Assembly (NCBI GenBank): GCA_032821775.1
Contig: JAVLRN010000003.1
Coordinates: 4,154,001 to 4,218,000, forward strand
DNA: 64,000 nucleotides
From: Sanguinoderma infundibulare
Taxonomy: Eukaryota; Basidiomycota; Agaricomycetes; Polyporales; Polyporaceae
Direction: 5' to 3'
Each line of letters starts with the position of its first letter. The first letter of the stretch is position 1. A program made the translations under genes and the position numbers. The notes beneath the pieces were generated by a model. It had not been told where the DNA came from. It worked only from the letters and a program-made list of their open reading frames with translations, and did not search any database. Below are positions 23,383 to 35,046 of the stretch, one piece after another.

Positions 23383-24192
23383 GTTCCTGCATGGTCGGGT
23401 GATAGAACACCTCGTCGGGCATGGACAGGTGGAGCTCTGCGATGACGCAGGCCGGACGGACGGCGACGTTGTCCCTCCGCACGGTCAGGTATTTGTCGAT
23501 GGAGAAGACGGTGCGGTTGTCGCGTTGTTCGGCCTCCAAGACGAGCGCGTCCAGAAAGTCTGAGAATGACGCCAGGAAGTGTTTTGCCGCCTCGGGGGTC
23601 GCTGCCGCGCTTCCACGAACCCAGAAGCTGTCATTGCCAATGTCATCTCAGCCCCCGGCCGCGAGGTGTGATCGGATGTGAGATGCGACTAGGAAGCGAC
23701 GTACTCTCTGAACATCTCCCCGAGCACGATCTCGCCGTGGGGACGAGGATTGTTGGGGTTGTGGAGCGCGTCCATGACGATGTCGGCGATGGTGCGGACG
23801 ACGGGAGCGGGCTCGACGTCGGTGTACTCGTCGATGGCGAAGCAGAGGTGCATCAGGTCAGTTCCGGTCCGCAGATGTTCTGCAAGGAAAGTGAGTAAGA
23901 AGTCTCGGGATTGCATAGCTAACGTACCCTTAGAAGCCGCTGGGTATGTGAGTGCGGCAAGGAGCCCGACGTTGCACTTCTCGTGCGCGTACTGGGACTG
24001 GGGTGAATAGGCGTTGAATGACTTGAACCAGGCATTGGACTGGGCCGCCACCTCTTCGTGGTGGGGGTTGATCTTCCGAGGCCATGGCCACGTCGTCATC
24101 GTGTTGGGAAGGCGGAGGTACTTCTTCAGGACCCCGTCTTGCTCGTGTACGAGGAGGAACTTGTCAAGCGGGGCGACGGTCGTGTAGTCCAT

Positions 24193-25707
24193 TGCGGAGG
24201 ATCCTGGAGGTCAGTTTGGATATTAACACGAACATATTATATAGTGGTTAGGTAGCGCCGAATTCTCGGGGCAGGTCTCAGGCGGAAGCTGGAAACTGTG
24301 GAACATGGTCGCCTATGGTCTGGACTATGGCTGAAGCTCGTACCGGAACTTTACGTCACTGGTCTGACCCAGTTGAACTTGTGGAACGCCGAACTGTCGG
24401 CATCGGTTACCACAATGTTCGCCGCCCAGACTCGAAGCCCACAGGACACTAAAGGGACTTCAAGCTTCGAGAGAATGAGAGGATTGGACTCGGCCACAGT
24501 CCTACTCGGACTCGGAGACGGCCTGTCCGATCCAAGCAAGTTCAAGTTGGCGACACAGCGACACCCCGGGTCCCAGTTGTTCGTAACGCTCAGTGTCTGG
24601 GTCTTCACGAGCGCTTTTTTGGCGGCGTGTACTTATCTCTGCGTCCGCGTCTATGGGCCTGCCATCACCGTCTCTGCGCATGCGTCCTCGCGTTTATCAA
24701 TCGTGCGTCTACGTTTACAATATGGATGGTACGTCTGATTTCCTGTACTCCCTTTGATTGAAAGGTTTAGTTAGTAGATCTGCACTTAAACAGGTCGGAA
24801 GGGTCGGAGGTAGCTCTCTGACGAGAGCTTTCGCAGGCTCGAAACTGCTTGAAGACCTCTAGTACTCCTCTCGACTTGTTAACAGGACCATATCTTCGGA
24901 GAACGTGGTCTGCCGCAGGCACGAAGAGTGTGGTCAGCCTGGCTGTGGTTGTCGACGTTTGACTTGGCGGCGCTCGTGCCACCTCGCGCAGCCCAGTTAG
25001 CGTGACACAGTGCATCAACCGCCTCCGAACCATTACGGACATGGATAACAAACTACTGGACATGGCGACCGTGAGGACATTTTTATCTTGGCGGAGAACT
25101 CACTGTTCAGCCACTAGACGCCAATGGATGGCTATACTATTAACGGGTGAGTCTTCAGGTTTCAACATCAAGACTAGATACTTAGGTTCCGTTGTCTTTT
25201 GTTAGGATGAATCTCTCTGTGCGGCTGCATATTCTAATGGGGAGTTATTCAGCTGACCCGCTTAGGCTTTTTAATCCGTGAAACGCTAGTCATTTCAGGC
25301 TGGTGCAACGACTCGCAAGCAACCGCACAATCCAAAGTTGTCACCGCTCCGCCCTTCAACCGGCAGTTCTCCCATGCCGGATGTACAAGACGCATATCAC
25401 GTTCCATCGTAGAATGTGCATTTAACCCTAGCTTCGAGGGTATGACCGTTGTCGTTCAGTCTGATGCGCGTCTACCCCTGCGCATGCCTCCACCATCTGC
25501 CTGTCCACCACCTGCCTGTACGCCATACCCGTTATCTTTACGTTGACCGCTATGTGACCGGCAGCATATTCCCTTGCATCGTACGAGTTGGCTCCAGATC
25601 CTGAGCTCGCCAAGTAATGGTGAGTATAGCGTTTGACGTGTCCTGATGGATGGCATATAGCAACGACTGAACACTCCAAGGCCCGCCAAGCGTCGCCGTT
25701 CCGCAAG
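24193..25707. other. Intergenic region, divergent promoters of terpene synthase 2 and P450
   Basis: 1.5 kb between outward-facing starts at 24,192 (minus) and 25,708 (plus). Open frames (for example 146 codons at 24,298-24,738) show no domain or splice logic. If the terpene genes form a cluster, this is where shared control sites would lie, but I recognise none. Confidence 0.5.
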
Positions 25708-27802
25708 ATGGTCGTAGACATCCAACGTTTCTCTGTATGCCTCGCCTTTGCCGTGATCGCACTGCTCGCAGTACCGGACATACTTCGGCGCAGGAGCAGA
25801 GGCAATTTGCCTCCCGGCCCAAAGCCGTTCCCAATTATCGGAAACGTTCTAGACATCCCTCGCACCAACGTCGGACCAGCGTTCCATGAGCTCGCCAAGA
25901 AGCACGGTGCGTGCGCTACTCTCTGCCCTATTGTGCGATTGCTAACGGCCGTTGAGCAGGGGATATCATGTACTTCAACGTCCTCGGCCAGCCGATGGTC
26001 GTCCTCGGGTCCATCAAAACCGCATTCGATCTCCTGGAGAAGAAGTCCGTAAACTTCTCCGGACGTCCCAGCACGATCGTCATGAAGCTGTGCGTTCCCT
26101 CCCGTGCACCGTTGAATGCCACGTTCTATGCTCACCGTAGTCGCGTGTCAGGCTTGGTTTAGATTCGCTCTTCATCCTCATGCAATACGGTCCGCAATGG
26201 CGTCACCACCGTCGCGCCTTCCACCAGTCATTCGGCGTCGAAAAGGTCACGCAGTACCAGCCAATCCAGCTCAACGCCGCCCGTCGACTCTTATCCCGCC
26301 TCCTCACCTCCTCAAACAACCTCGTGGAGAACATTAACATGTAAAAAATCATCCCATCCCGTCCCACCCATGACCCGTCGTTACTGACAGAGCATTCGCA
26401 GCTTGGTCGCAGATACGGGGATGCGCACCGTCTACGGCATCGACATCGCCGCCGAAGACGGCGACGGCGAGCTCTACCGCATGGTCGAGCGGCTGCGCGC
26501 ATTCGCGGACCCCGTCGTGTTGCCCGGAGGCTATCTCCTCGAGATGTTCCCAGCCCTGCGTCACCTGCCGTCGTGGCTCCCTGGCATGGGGATTAAGAGG
26601 ACGGTAATGGAAGGACGGGCCGTCATCCGTTCGACGTTCGACAGCCTGCACGTCATGTCGACTGCCGCGACTGTGAGTGGACGGCTCCCGCGTTCTGCAT
26701 TGCCTGTTACTATGACTGATCTGGCTGCTGAATAGAGGGAAGGACTTGCCAGAGACTCGATGGTCACTCGCCTTCTCGAAAAAAATGCCGGGGCGGAAGA
26801 GTTGCAGACGGCGGACGCGCGCGAGATGTCCCAATACGTCGCTGCTTCGACGTACCTCGGTAGGTTGCGCCGGATTCGGCCCCGCCCTTTTCCGTCCCTT
26901 TTTCCGCTCACTTATCCGTCCGAATTCCAATTCATCAGCGGGCTCGGATACGGTGAGCTCATTCTGCACACTCGCTACCGCCCACCTGACGACAATCCTT
27001 CTCTCTGAATAGACACACGCGCTCATGGAGGCGTTCTTCCTCGCCATGGCCATGCACCCCGGAAAGCAGAAGCTCGCGCAAGCGGAGCTCGACGCCGTCG
27101 TCGGGCCTGACCGCCTCCCCGAGTTCTCCGACCGCGACTCGCTCCCGTACATGCGTGCACTCATCACGGAGCTCATGCGATGGCACGTCGTCACGCCCAT
27201 GGGCCTCCCGCACGCCACGACGGAGGACGACGAGTACGAAGGGCACTTCATCCCCGCGGGAACGATCGTGAACACCAACGCGTGGTACGGGACCCTTCTC
27301 TGTGCATCAAGAAGTACTGTACTGACGGAGTGCAGGGCGTTGTCCAAGGATCCCGAGGAGTATCCCGATCCTGGAGTGTTCAAGCCTGAACGATTCTTAG
27401 GAGACAAGCCTCCTCGAGACCCTGCCGACTATGTTTTCGGCTTCGGGCGAAGGTGGGCAGCTCTGCCCTTCCCCGGCTCTAAGCCCTTATCTTACATCGG
27501 CCTCTTGCAGGGTCTGCCCTGGTCGCCACTTCGGCGCCGCGTCGCTCTTCATCTACTGCACGTCGGTGCTGCACACGTTCGATATCATGCCGCCCATGGG
27601 CGAGAACGGTGAGCCCGTGGTCATGGAGTACAGGTCCAAGGACGATCTCGTGTCGTGAGTACTCTCCTTGCCTGACATTGACTGGTGGCGAAGGTGACGT
27701 GGATCTTGCTTTTGCACGTCCAGACACATTGACGGGTACGACTACATCATCAAGCCGCGGTCGACGAAGGCGGAGAGCTTGGTGGCCGACCTGATGTCAT
27801 AA
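25708..27802 (+). CDS. Cytochrome P450 monooxygenase, microsomal
   Basis: Haem-thiolate monooxygenase anchored in the ER by residues ~7-25, followed by the hinge LPPGPKPFPIIGN. Ten exons (25708-25906, 25960-26089, 26152-26340, 26402-26672, 26736-26859, 26939-26952, 27013-27284, 27336-27452, 27511-27654, 27724-27802) close at 512 residues, the usual length. The C-helix WRHHRRAFHQSF, I-helix A305GSDTT310, ExxR E362LMR365 and haem loop FGFGRRVCPG with Cys441 are all intact. The I-helix motif is built from a 14-nt microexon. By family it resembles the fungal group with O-methylsterigmatocystin-oxidoreductase-like names. Being next to two sesquiterpene synthases it is a plausible terpene-tailoring oxidase. 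Unlike its neighbours it shows no damage. Confidence 0.95.
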
Positions 27803-27862
27803 ACGATGCGAAACTCCCAAAGGCTCCCGCTGCTCGTGGCTCTGTTGTGCGATGCCGGATTC

Positions 27863-29553
27863 CTAGTCCAGCGATAGCTGTGCTGTGTGTTGCACGACAG
27901 CCAGTTCGGGGTAGAGTATACAATCGACGCTCAGCGGAGCGCGACGAATCGTTCTGTGTATGATAGATATCGGAGATGAGATATACGCCCTCTGTACGTC
28001 GGCCCAGACTGGAAACCACTCACCGTCAAACTTCTTGACTGCCTCGAGGTCCGCGTCCCGCAGGAACTCCCGTACCCGCCGTCCCTCCCACACAGGGATC
28101 TCCCTCACCTCAATTGGCGATGCCGCATCGTCTCGGTTTCGATGCACGCGCCACCAAGTCCAGACGGGGATCCCGTCGCCAGGGAATGCCGGGGTCGGCG
28201 CCATGTAATCTGGTCGTTTCGGAGTCGCGATCGCGACGTAGCGCAGAGCAGGGAAGTACGAGCTCGCATACTGGAGGAACTCGCTCCGCCTCCGCTCCCA
28301 GTTCCCTGGGGGCTCCCAGTTCACTGGGGGCTCCCACATGTAGCCCAACCCCAGGGTCGAGATGCTGATGCACACCAGCGGTGAGTCCGCTGGGGTATCC
28401 GGAAAGGGCCGATCGACCTACGATAGGCGCGAACCGAGAGCATAAGCGAACATAGCATGACACCAGAAAGAAGATGATCACGTACAATGTACGCTGCGAG
28501 CTGCGCGAAGGTGGTGAAGGAGCTCTCGAGCTCGAAGAGACGCATCGCGCGCGCGTGGGTGATCAAGTCGGCCCAGATCTGCTCTGCAATAGTGTACGCA
28601 CGGAATGTCAGACACAACATGTCGCTGACGTCGATCCCGCATTGGGGCACGGAGAGGAAGTCGTAGTCTCTGGCGACCTCGTGCGTATACGTGAGGCGCC
28701 GCGCCTTCCACGGGACAGGGTCACCGTCTCGAGATCTAAACTTAGGCGGGATGTTGGTAAGGACGAGATGGTCGACCGAGTACTCAGGGGAGGCGTCCGG
28801 GAGCGGGGTCCGGTCAAGGTGGAGGGCGGTTAGGTTGGGGAAGACCCGCGGGAGCTGCGAGACGAAGGAGAATTGCATGTTGAAGCAGTTGACGAACTGG
28901 AGCGTCCGGACAGAGGGCCTGGCGAGAACGTCTGGCAGGGGCGATGAGAGTTCATAGCTCTCGCCAATGAGAGTCCGGAGCGAATGGCGGTTGGGGGGGA
29001 TCTGCAACAAATCCTCTGCGAAGGCCACGGTGCTTAAGGTGAGCTCTAGATTGGTGAAGTGGACGCTCTGGAGGGTGGGTGGAAAGACATGTTCGTCGAG
29101 TGTTATATCCCTCAAGAAGCGCGAAAGGCATCTGATCCCGAGGTGTCTGAGATGCGAGAACGCCGACAAGGCTCCTGGAGTGAGCGTGCTGGCCGCCGCG
29201 TTGGAGCAGACGACTTCCTCAAGGTTCCCAGCATTCTCGAGAAGGTAGGACGTGTCGTCGGCATTGTAGGAGGTCGCCTCCCAGAAACCCTTGAAAAACG
29301 GGCCTGGGATGTGAAACGAGCGTAGGGAGGATGCTCGCACGGGGTCCGCTGAGATGTACGCAGCAAAGGCAGCGAGCTGTTCATCGCTCGTGATGACCAC
29401 ATGAGCGTGCCTCGGGGGAAGGACGGCGTGTATACCCTTTGACAGCAGAGAGACGTTGAGTCGATCGTGGCAAGGTAAATGATGTAGAATCTCGTGAAGG
29501 ACGTCGATCGGTATGTTGTGAACCTGTGACCGCGCAGCGTTCTTGTTCTCCAT
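27863..29553 (-). CDS. F-box protein with leucine-rich-repeat-like body
   Basis: Two exons (28486-29553 and 27863-28417) with one 68-bp intron, 540 residues in frame. The N-terminus (about residues 10-50) reads VHNIPIDVLHEILHHLPCHD followed by RLNVSLLSKG, an F-box that would bind Skp1 in an SCF ubiquitin ligase. The body has repeating LRTL/LQSVHF/LTALHLDRTPL segments like the degenerate LRRs common in agaricomycete F-box proteins. The C-terminal ~180 residues after the intron include GIPVWTWWRVHRNRD. I chose the ATG at 29,553; the frame is open slightly further upstream but without an ATG. The substrate is unknown. The stop codon is 60 bp from the P450 stop (tail to tail). Confidence 0.8.
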
Positions 29554-29926
29554 GGTAGGAGGCAAGAGGGGTATAACCTGAAGATGAATTCAGTTGACGT
29601 ATATCCCGGACGAGTGATCAAGTGGGAACAAAAAGCTCACTGGAATTGTCATCGCAAAAATCCTTGAAGGCACCGCGTGAGGGTGATGTATATATTTTAT
29701 GAATCTATGGGGACGAATATTAGACAAAGCAGAATGGCTCAGACGATTTGTGCCTCGTCGTTGGAAGCAACCAGCAAAGACGCCCATAACCTTGGCTGGT
29801 GCCACCACTTGACCTTTGCTGCTCCTCCCACTCCTCGTCCCACTTGCCTCGACCGCAGACTTGGTCACTCCCGCTGTCTCTGCCGGCATTCACAGTGCGG
29901 CCAGGACGCTGGAAGCTTCATAAACT
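29554..29926. promoter_or_regulatory. Bidirectional promoter between F-box gene and ATG29
   Basis: 373 bp separate the divergent starts at 29,553 (minus) and 29,927 (plus), so both promoters must lie here. No clear TATA box was seen on either strand. Confidence 0.5.
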
Positions 29927-31950
29927 ATGCCATCTCCACCTGCTGTCCGAGTCATTGTGCGACTGCCTTACAATCGTCCCGAAGACGCACCAGCGGACCC
30001 TCCTCGAGTACGTTTGCGCATCCGTCCTTGCTCCTAGTCCATCAAACATATTGACACGCTGACTTTGCTATCTCATCTCACGCTTTTCCTCGCAAGTCTA
30101 GATAGAATGGAACGCTGATAAGGAGCACATACTCTGGGAGGTCATTGCGAAGAGTCGTGCGATAGAGGGCGCGGGCACAGATTGTACGTGACAGTTTCAA
30201 TGCATGTTCTCCGTCTTCCAGCACTGCAATCCCATCAATTATCTGACATGCAAGGATGGTGGCGCAGGGAAGGGTCTCGCAAACCACCTTCAAGTTCCCC
30301 TACCCTACATCCTCTACCGCGCCCAAATGCGCTACGAAGAGGATCTCCGCGGTCTGCAAGGCCTCAATGGGCTAGGCCCTCTCGGGGCTGGCGTACGCAG
30401 CCCCACCCCAGTGTTTCCATCCGGCCCCTCGCCTCCGCGTGCCAACGGTCTGTGCGAGTACTTCCCGCGCATCCCGAGCACGAACAACCCCGACCCCGCT
30501 GTACGTCCACCACTGTCGCACCGCGAGTCCGGAATCACCCACGCAAGACTCGGATCGTCGTCGTCGCAGACGGGAAAGGATGGGACGTGCTCGACATCCG
30601 GGACGAGTACGCTCCGGCCACACATCGGCGTCCGAGCGAGGCTGAGCTCGCTGGGCCACGCCCATGGTCGCGCCGCCGCGCAGCTCAAGTCGCCAGTTGG
30701 GGGCGATCACGTACAGAGCCCACTCAGCGCACCCCCCGTGTCGGCACCCCCAAATCCGCGACCGAGCAAGAAGGTCTCTTCGTCGTCTACGCTCACTCTC
30801 CAGGGCCCAAAACGCACGCGGTCCCCAGCCCTCCAGCCGCTCTCGCCTGCCTCGTCGGGGTCGGGCTCGTCGTCCGATGGGGCGAATGCTGGAGAGGACA
30901 CGAGCGACGAGGATGAGAGTGACGAGGAAGCGAGGAAGGAGGAGGAGGCGGAGAGGCAGGAGGTGCTGGCGCGGAAGCTGCGGGACCTGGAGAGGCTGAT
31001 GACCAAGGACGTGCTGGGGCTCGTCGCGGACCCCGCTGCGGTGCGCGCGAACGGGAATACAGGCGGGAAACATCGGGGGCGGGCGCGGCCGCTGTCCCGG
31101 ACGAGCGCGTCGCTGTCGTCTAGCGTCGGGCAGGACTCGCGGCATCAGAGCCTGTCGAGCGCGAGCGTTGACTCGCCGCAGGGGTCGATACCTTCCATAC
31201 CTTCTCCCCAAGCGCAATCTCAATCTCCACAATACGCATATACCTACCAATATCCGGCTCCCACTGCAAGCCCGAGCGCACAGAGCGTCCGCCACCACCA
31301 CCGACATCATAGCCAGAGCTACATCGCGCACCGGAGCGCGAGCTCGAGCGTGTACCGCAACCCGCCCCGGTCCATGTCGCAGTCGCAATCACTCTCTTCG
31401 CACTCGCAGACGTTCTCCCAGTCACAATCACGGTCCAATTCGAATTCGCACTCAAGCCCGCAGTCGCCGGCGAGGGTGACATCACCTATGCCCATCGGGC
31501 GGCATATCGCGACCTCGGACAAGACGTCGTCGCCCCCTGCGCTCTCTCCGGGGAGCGCGCGGGGCCAGACGGCGAACGCGCACGCGCGCGCGATCCATGC
31601 TGGGCTCGTCGCGGGGACGCCGTCGGGGAGCGAGGCGTCGAGCTTCAGCGACCTGAGTGGTTAGTGTCGCTTTTGTACTACTTTTAAAAGCTCACGCGAG
31701 CGGTCGCCGTTGATCACACAATCCTATCGGTTTGTTTAGATGCGAGCGTGTCGCAGTCGGCGCTGGAGAGCGCGCTAATGTCGAACATCTCGAACGTGTC
31801 GAACGTGCGGAGCGGCGGATCACGTCTGTGAGTGTTTAATGTGCGCTAGTATGCGATCTGTCTGGTGCTGACCCTGAGCTTTTCGTGTCATTGAGGTCGT
31901 CCTTCGCGCGTAGTCGGTTACCGGGCGGCAAGCGACCGTCGCGTAGCTGA
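29927..31950 (+). CDS. ATG29: Autophagy-related protein 29 (Atg29)
   Basis: Subunit of the Atg17-Atg31-Atg29 scaffold that organises the pre-autophagosomal structure. Five exons (29927-30007, 30102-30183, 30268-31659, 31740-31827, 31896-31950) give 565 residues in frame. Residues ~8-75 carry the Atg29 N-terminal domain: VIVRLPYNRPEDA, then PPRIEWNADKEHILWEVIA, GTDWKGLANHLQVPLPYILY and RAQMRYEEDL. The rest is a long, disordered, Ser/Gln-rich tail with an acidic SDEDESDEEARKEEE helix, much longer than yeast Atg29 but usual in basidiomycetes. It ends with RSRLPGGKRPSRS. Phospho-regulation of such tails is known in yeast; here that is inference. Confidence 0.9.
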
Positions 31951-32628
31951 TGCTTGAACGTGCTGCTGGGAAGCGCGTTGTAACTTATCGTTGTAGCTGC
32001 CTTGTAGACGTATACGTGTATGTTGACCGCTCTATAACGTTGCGAGTCTGGCAGCGTATCTGCACGCCTGTACCCTGTTGAAGCTTTGAAGGATGAATCA
32101 ATATTTGTGTCGCGCGATTCACCCTGCGCGCGGCGGTCAGCGCCTGTGCTCGAGGTTGTTTGCCCTGCAGGCTCTGGCATATTCTCGAACTTACATTTGC
32201 TGAGGGTATGTATATGATCGCTCGGTACCGCGGCCTCCCGAAACGTTACTGAACATCCTAAAGTGTTCATTGACAAAGCAGGGACGGGCGCGCGCAGGCG
32301 GGGGATACGCAAGCCTGCTTCTGCGGACTTGCTATATAAGCTTCAGTGGCGGCTTTGTGGCGGCAGCACTTCCGAGTCTCCCCAGTCCCCTCACCACCTT
32401 CACAACTTCTTTTTGCGTTCGACCTTGCCACTTGGCTCTGTGCAACCTCGACCTCTTGCTTGCAGCAGCGACGAACGCGCGAGAGGGTCACTTGAGGCCG
32501 GAAGCGCGTCGGCTTCACGCGTCTTTGAATTACTTTTCCGATCAGGGACGCCACAGCTGCTTTTGCCCTCCTTCTCCTTCTCCCCGACACCCCACCACCA
32601 CACCTGATCTCCCGCGTCCGGCCCCAGG
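31951..32628. other. ATG29-DDI1 intergenic region with DDI1 TATA box
   Basis: 678 bp between tandem genes. A TATATAA lies at 32,333-32,339, about 290 bp before the DDI1 start codon, followed by a pyrimidine-rich leader. Nothing else recognised. Confidence 0.5.
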
Positions 32629-34605
32629 ATGGAGCTCACATTCATCACCGACCTCGGCCAGACGTTCGTCGTCGAGATCGACCCGAACATGGTGCTCGAG
32701 GACGTCATGGCCCTTCTCGAGGCCGAGGTACGATGGTTGCCCCCTCTTTCTCCGCGCATGCGCTTACGCGTTTTCGTGTGTGTGCGCAGTCAGGGATCCC
32801 GGTCGGCGAGCAGAGCCTGTCGTACGAGGGGCGCGACTTGAGCAACCCGAAGACGACGATGGTCGAGTGCGGGGTCGGCAACAGCTCGGTGCTGTTGCTC
32901 CGGAGGAAGGTGCCCGTCCCGGGCACGAGCAGGTGTGTTTTCTTTCAAGATGGGATGAGTGGGATCTGAGGTTGCGTGGCCCGATTGGTGGTAGGGCGGT
33001 GGAGCAGGACACGGAGATGATGCGGTTACAGATCCTCGGGGACCCCAATCTCATGACCCAGCTACGGCAAGTGAGTACTTCGCTTTGCATCCCACTCCGT
33101 CTCCGCCCCCGTCCCTTTTTCTATCCGCCACCGGACTACCCGCATCAAAAGTGTTCACCACGTTCTTACGCAACGCTCAGACGAACCCCGAGATCGTCGA
33201 TGCCGCACAAAACAACCCCGCCCGATTCGCAGAGCTCATCCGGCAGACGCGCCAGCGGCACATGGACGCCGAGCGCGAGCGCATGCTGCTGGAGGCGGAT
33301 CCGTTCAGCATCGAGGCGCAGCGGCGGATCGAGGATGCAATACAGCAGCAGGCCGTCCTCGAGAACCTCGAACACGCGCTCGAGTACTCGCCTGAGTCGT
33401 TCGGACGGGTGACAATGCTTTAGTCAGTCTCCTCATCTGTTACGGTATTTTTGACTCTGAGTACGGGTGCTGACGGATGTGGGCGCAGTATACCGGTGGA
33501 GGTGAACGGACATCCGGTGAAGGCGTTCGTGGATAGCGGTGCACAATCGACGATCAGTACGTCTGCTCTCTGTCTGCTTCCTCATACTCGCCTTTTTCAC
33601 CACCATTGTACTTCCCAGTGAGCCCAGAGACCGCCGAAGCTTGCGGGTGAGTCTCCGGCCCACAACACGACGGGCAATCGCAGATATCGCCCGCCGGAGC
33701 AGGCTTGGAACAGGACCTGAATGGTTTCCTGTTACAAACATAGTTCCGGTCCTGAACTTGAGGGTGATCAACAAAGGGATAGCGAACTTAAAATGGTATA
33801 CGTACCGAGATCTTAATGGACTGCTAACGGCTAATAAGTGATTGCTATCCCTTTGTTAATCAGCGCCTTCCCAAGTTCAGGACCGGAACTAGGCTTGTAA
33901 CAGGAAACCATTCCCGGTCTTGTTCCAAGCCTGTTGTGGGGTGTGGATATTGACCATTGCCCATCGTGCAATTACAAGTAACCATTGCATCGCGTCCCAT
34001 GCTAAGGCCCGTCCTTTCTCCCTTGCAGCATCATGCGCCTCGTCGACCGCCGCTTCTCGGGCATCGCCCAGGGCGTCGGCACGGCGCGCATCCTCGGTCG
34101 CGTGCACAGCGCGCAGCTGAAGCTCGAGGACCTCCACCTGCCGTGCTCGTTCACGATCATGGAGGGCCGCGCGGTCGATCTGCTCTTCGGGCTGGACATG
34201 CTCAAGGCGCACCAGGCGTGCATCGACCTCGAGAAGAACGTGCTCCGCATTCAGGGCCGCGAGGTGCGGTTCCTCGCCGAGCACGAGCTCCCGGACAAGG
34301 CTCGGAACCTCGAGGAGCAGGCGGCGGAGGCCATCGCGGGCGCGTCTGGTTCCGTGGCGTCTGGGTCGGGGTCGAGCGGGCAGGGCGCGTTCCCCGGGGC
34401 CGGTCATACGCTGGGTGCCGCGCCTGCACCTGCTGGAGCTGCCGGAAGGGCAAGATCAGGACCGCCGCCACAGGCGCCAAGCAGACATCCGGAGAACGAC
34501 ATCCAGACTTTGGTCGGTCTCGGCTCATCGAGGGAGCAGGCGATCGCACTGCTGGACGCGGCGGGCGGGAACATGGACGTCGCGGCGTCGCTGCTGTTCC
34601 AATAG
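32629..34605 (+). CDS. DDI1: DNA-damage-inducible protein 1, UBL-retropepsin-UBA shuttle protease
   Basis: Ddi1 is a dimeric aspartic protease that shuttles ubiquitinated clients to the proteasome and cleaves heavily ubiquitinated proteins. Seven exons (32629-32727, 32790-32932, 32995-33070, 33181-33422, 33489-33556, 33619-33646, 34029-34605) close at 410 residues. Domains: ubiquitin-like fold 1-~80 ([18 protein letters not shown]); helical HDD region ~90-180 ([20 protein letters not shown]); retropepsin ~185-310 with catalytic Asp202 in [12 protein letters not shown] (DSG, a common variant of DTG) and the partner [10 protein letters not shown]-terminal UBA ([20 protein letters not shown]). 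The sixth intron is 382 bp, long for this locus, because it carries a palindromic MITE. The coding sequence is intact. Confidence 0.95.
33700..33933. mobile_element. Palindromic MITE in a DDI1 intron, about 234 bp
   Basis: The left arm starts CAGGCTTGGAACAGGACC (33,700). The right arm, reverse-complemented, starts CAGGCTTGGAACAAGACC (33,933). Inverted similarity continues for about 85 bp per arm (GGTTTCCTGTTACAA, AGTTCCGGTCCTGAACTTG, AACAAAGGGATAGC), with a short unpaired centre near 33,790-33,830. No convincing target duplication was found. It lies inside intron 33,647-34,028 and leaves both splice sites intact. Confidence 0.85.
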
Positions 34606-35046
34606 TCGCATCGTTCAGTGGGGGATGGACGACGACCTGGCATGAACTTGAACTTTGGGGGAAAGAGGCGCACATATTGGGCATGGACCCTCGATCGTGA
34701 AGAGAGATGTAACACTGTAACATAGACGCAATACTGACAGCAAAAGTCGAGGTCTTGATACCTGGCACGCGCGCGATAATGTCTGGGGAGTAAGCCAGTT
34801 GGTTGGATGCAAACACGATACGTTCGTCATCCAGCGTATGGCGCGGGATGTGACCGGAAATCCCACTCGGAGAGACGAAATCACGGCCGGGAGTAGTACG
34901 TATAGTCTTGCTTTGCCAAAGCGACGAAAACGTGTTTCCAGAGTGAGATCAAGTGAGACGCGGAGCGGCGAGCGCTACGCACTGCGACACTGACCACAAC
35001 CACCACCACTGCACCTCTTGGCCCCTCCAACAACATCCGGACCGGC
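34606..35046. other. DDI1-SPT3 intergenic region
   Basis: 441 bp between tandem genes, holding the 3' end of DDI1 and the SPT3 promoter. No repeat or further gene seen. Confidence 0.5.

Larger units (their letters stand above)
20708..24192 (-). pseudogene. Sesquiterpene synthase 2, interrupted by a CACTA element
   Basis: Class I sesquiterpene cyclase. Exons (minus) 23928-24192, 23705-23879, then 23383-23627 plus 21210-21247 (one exon split by the insertion), and 20708-21145. Without the element and one AAC target duplication these sum to 1,161 nt, a 386-residue frame with no stop. Landmarks: D105EYTD109 metal-binding motif (CFAIDEYTD), N241-D242…S245…E249 in NDIASYNRE, and R332-Y333 (ESCRYFG). 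The two halves meet at HPTMQE|LTSLVADL, and the spacing across the joint equals that of synthase 1 to the residue. As it stands, the transcript would read into the transposon, so the gene is inactivated unless the element is spliced or excised. Confidence 0.88.

Noticed and set aside
23315..24192. Reading the N-terminal terpene synthase half as a separate, third gene
   Set aside because: Its homology stops exactly at the CACTA end and resumes on the other side with a matching 3-bp duplication and frame.
26349..27407. 352-codon minus-strand frame
   Set aside because: It is fully antisense to the P450 exons, which have all catalytic motifs and exact splice phases.
28321..28485. C-terminal extension of the F-box protein by reading through 28,485
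   Set aside because: A 68-bp intron with GTACGT donor and TAG acceptor joins to a 185-codon in-frame exon with matching style, a much better model.
30372..31388. 338-codon minus-strand frame, Arg-rich
   Set aside because: Antisense shadow of the low-complexity ATG29 tail exon.
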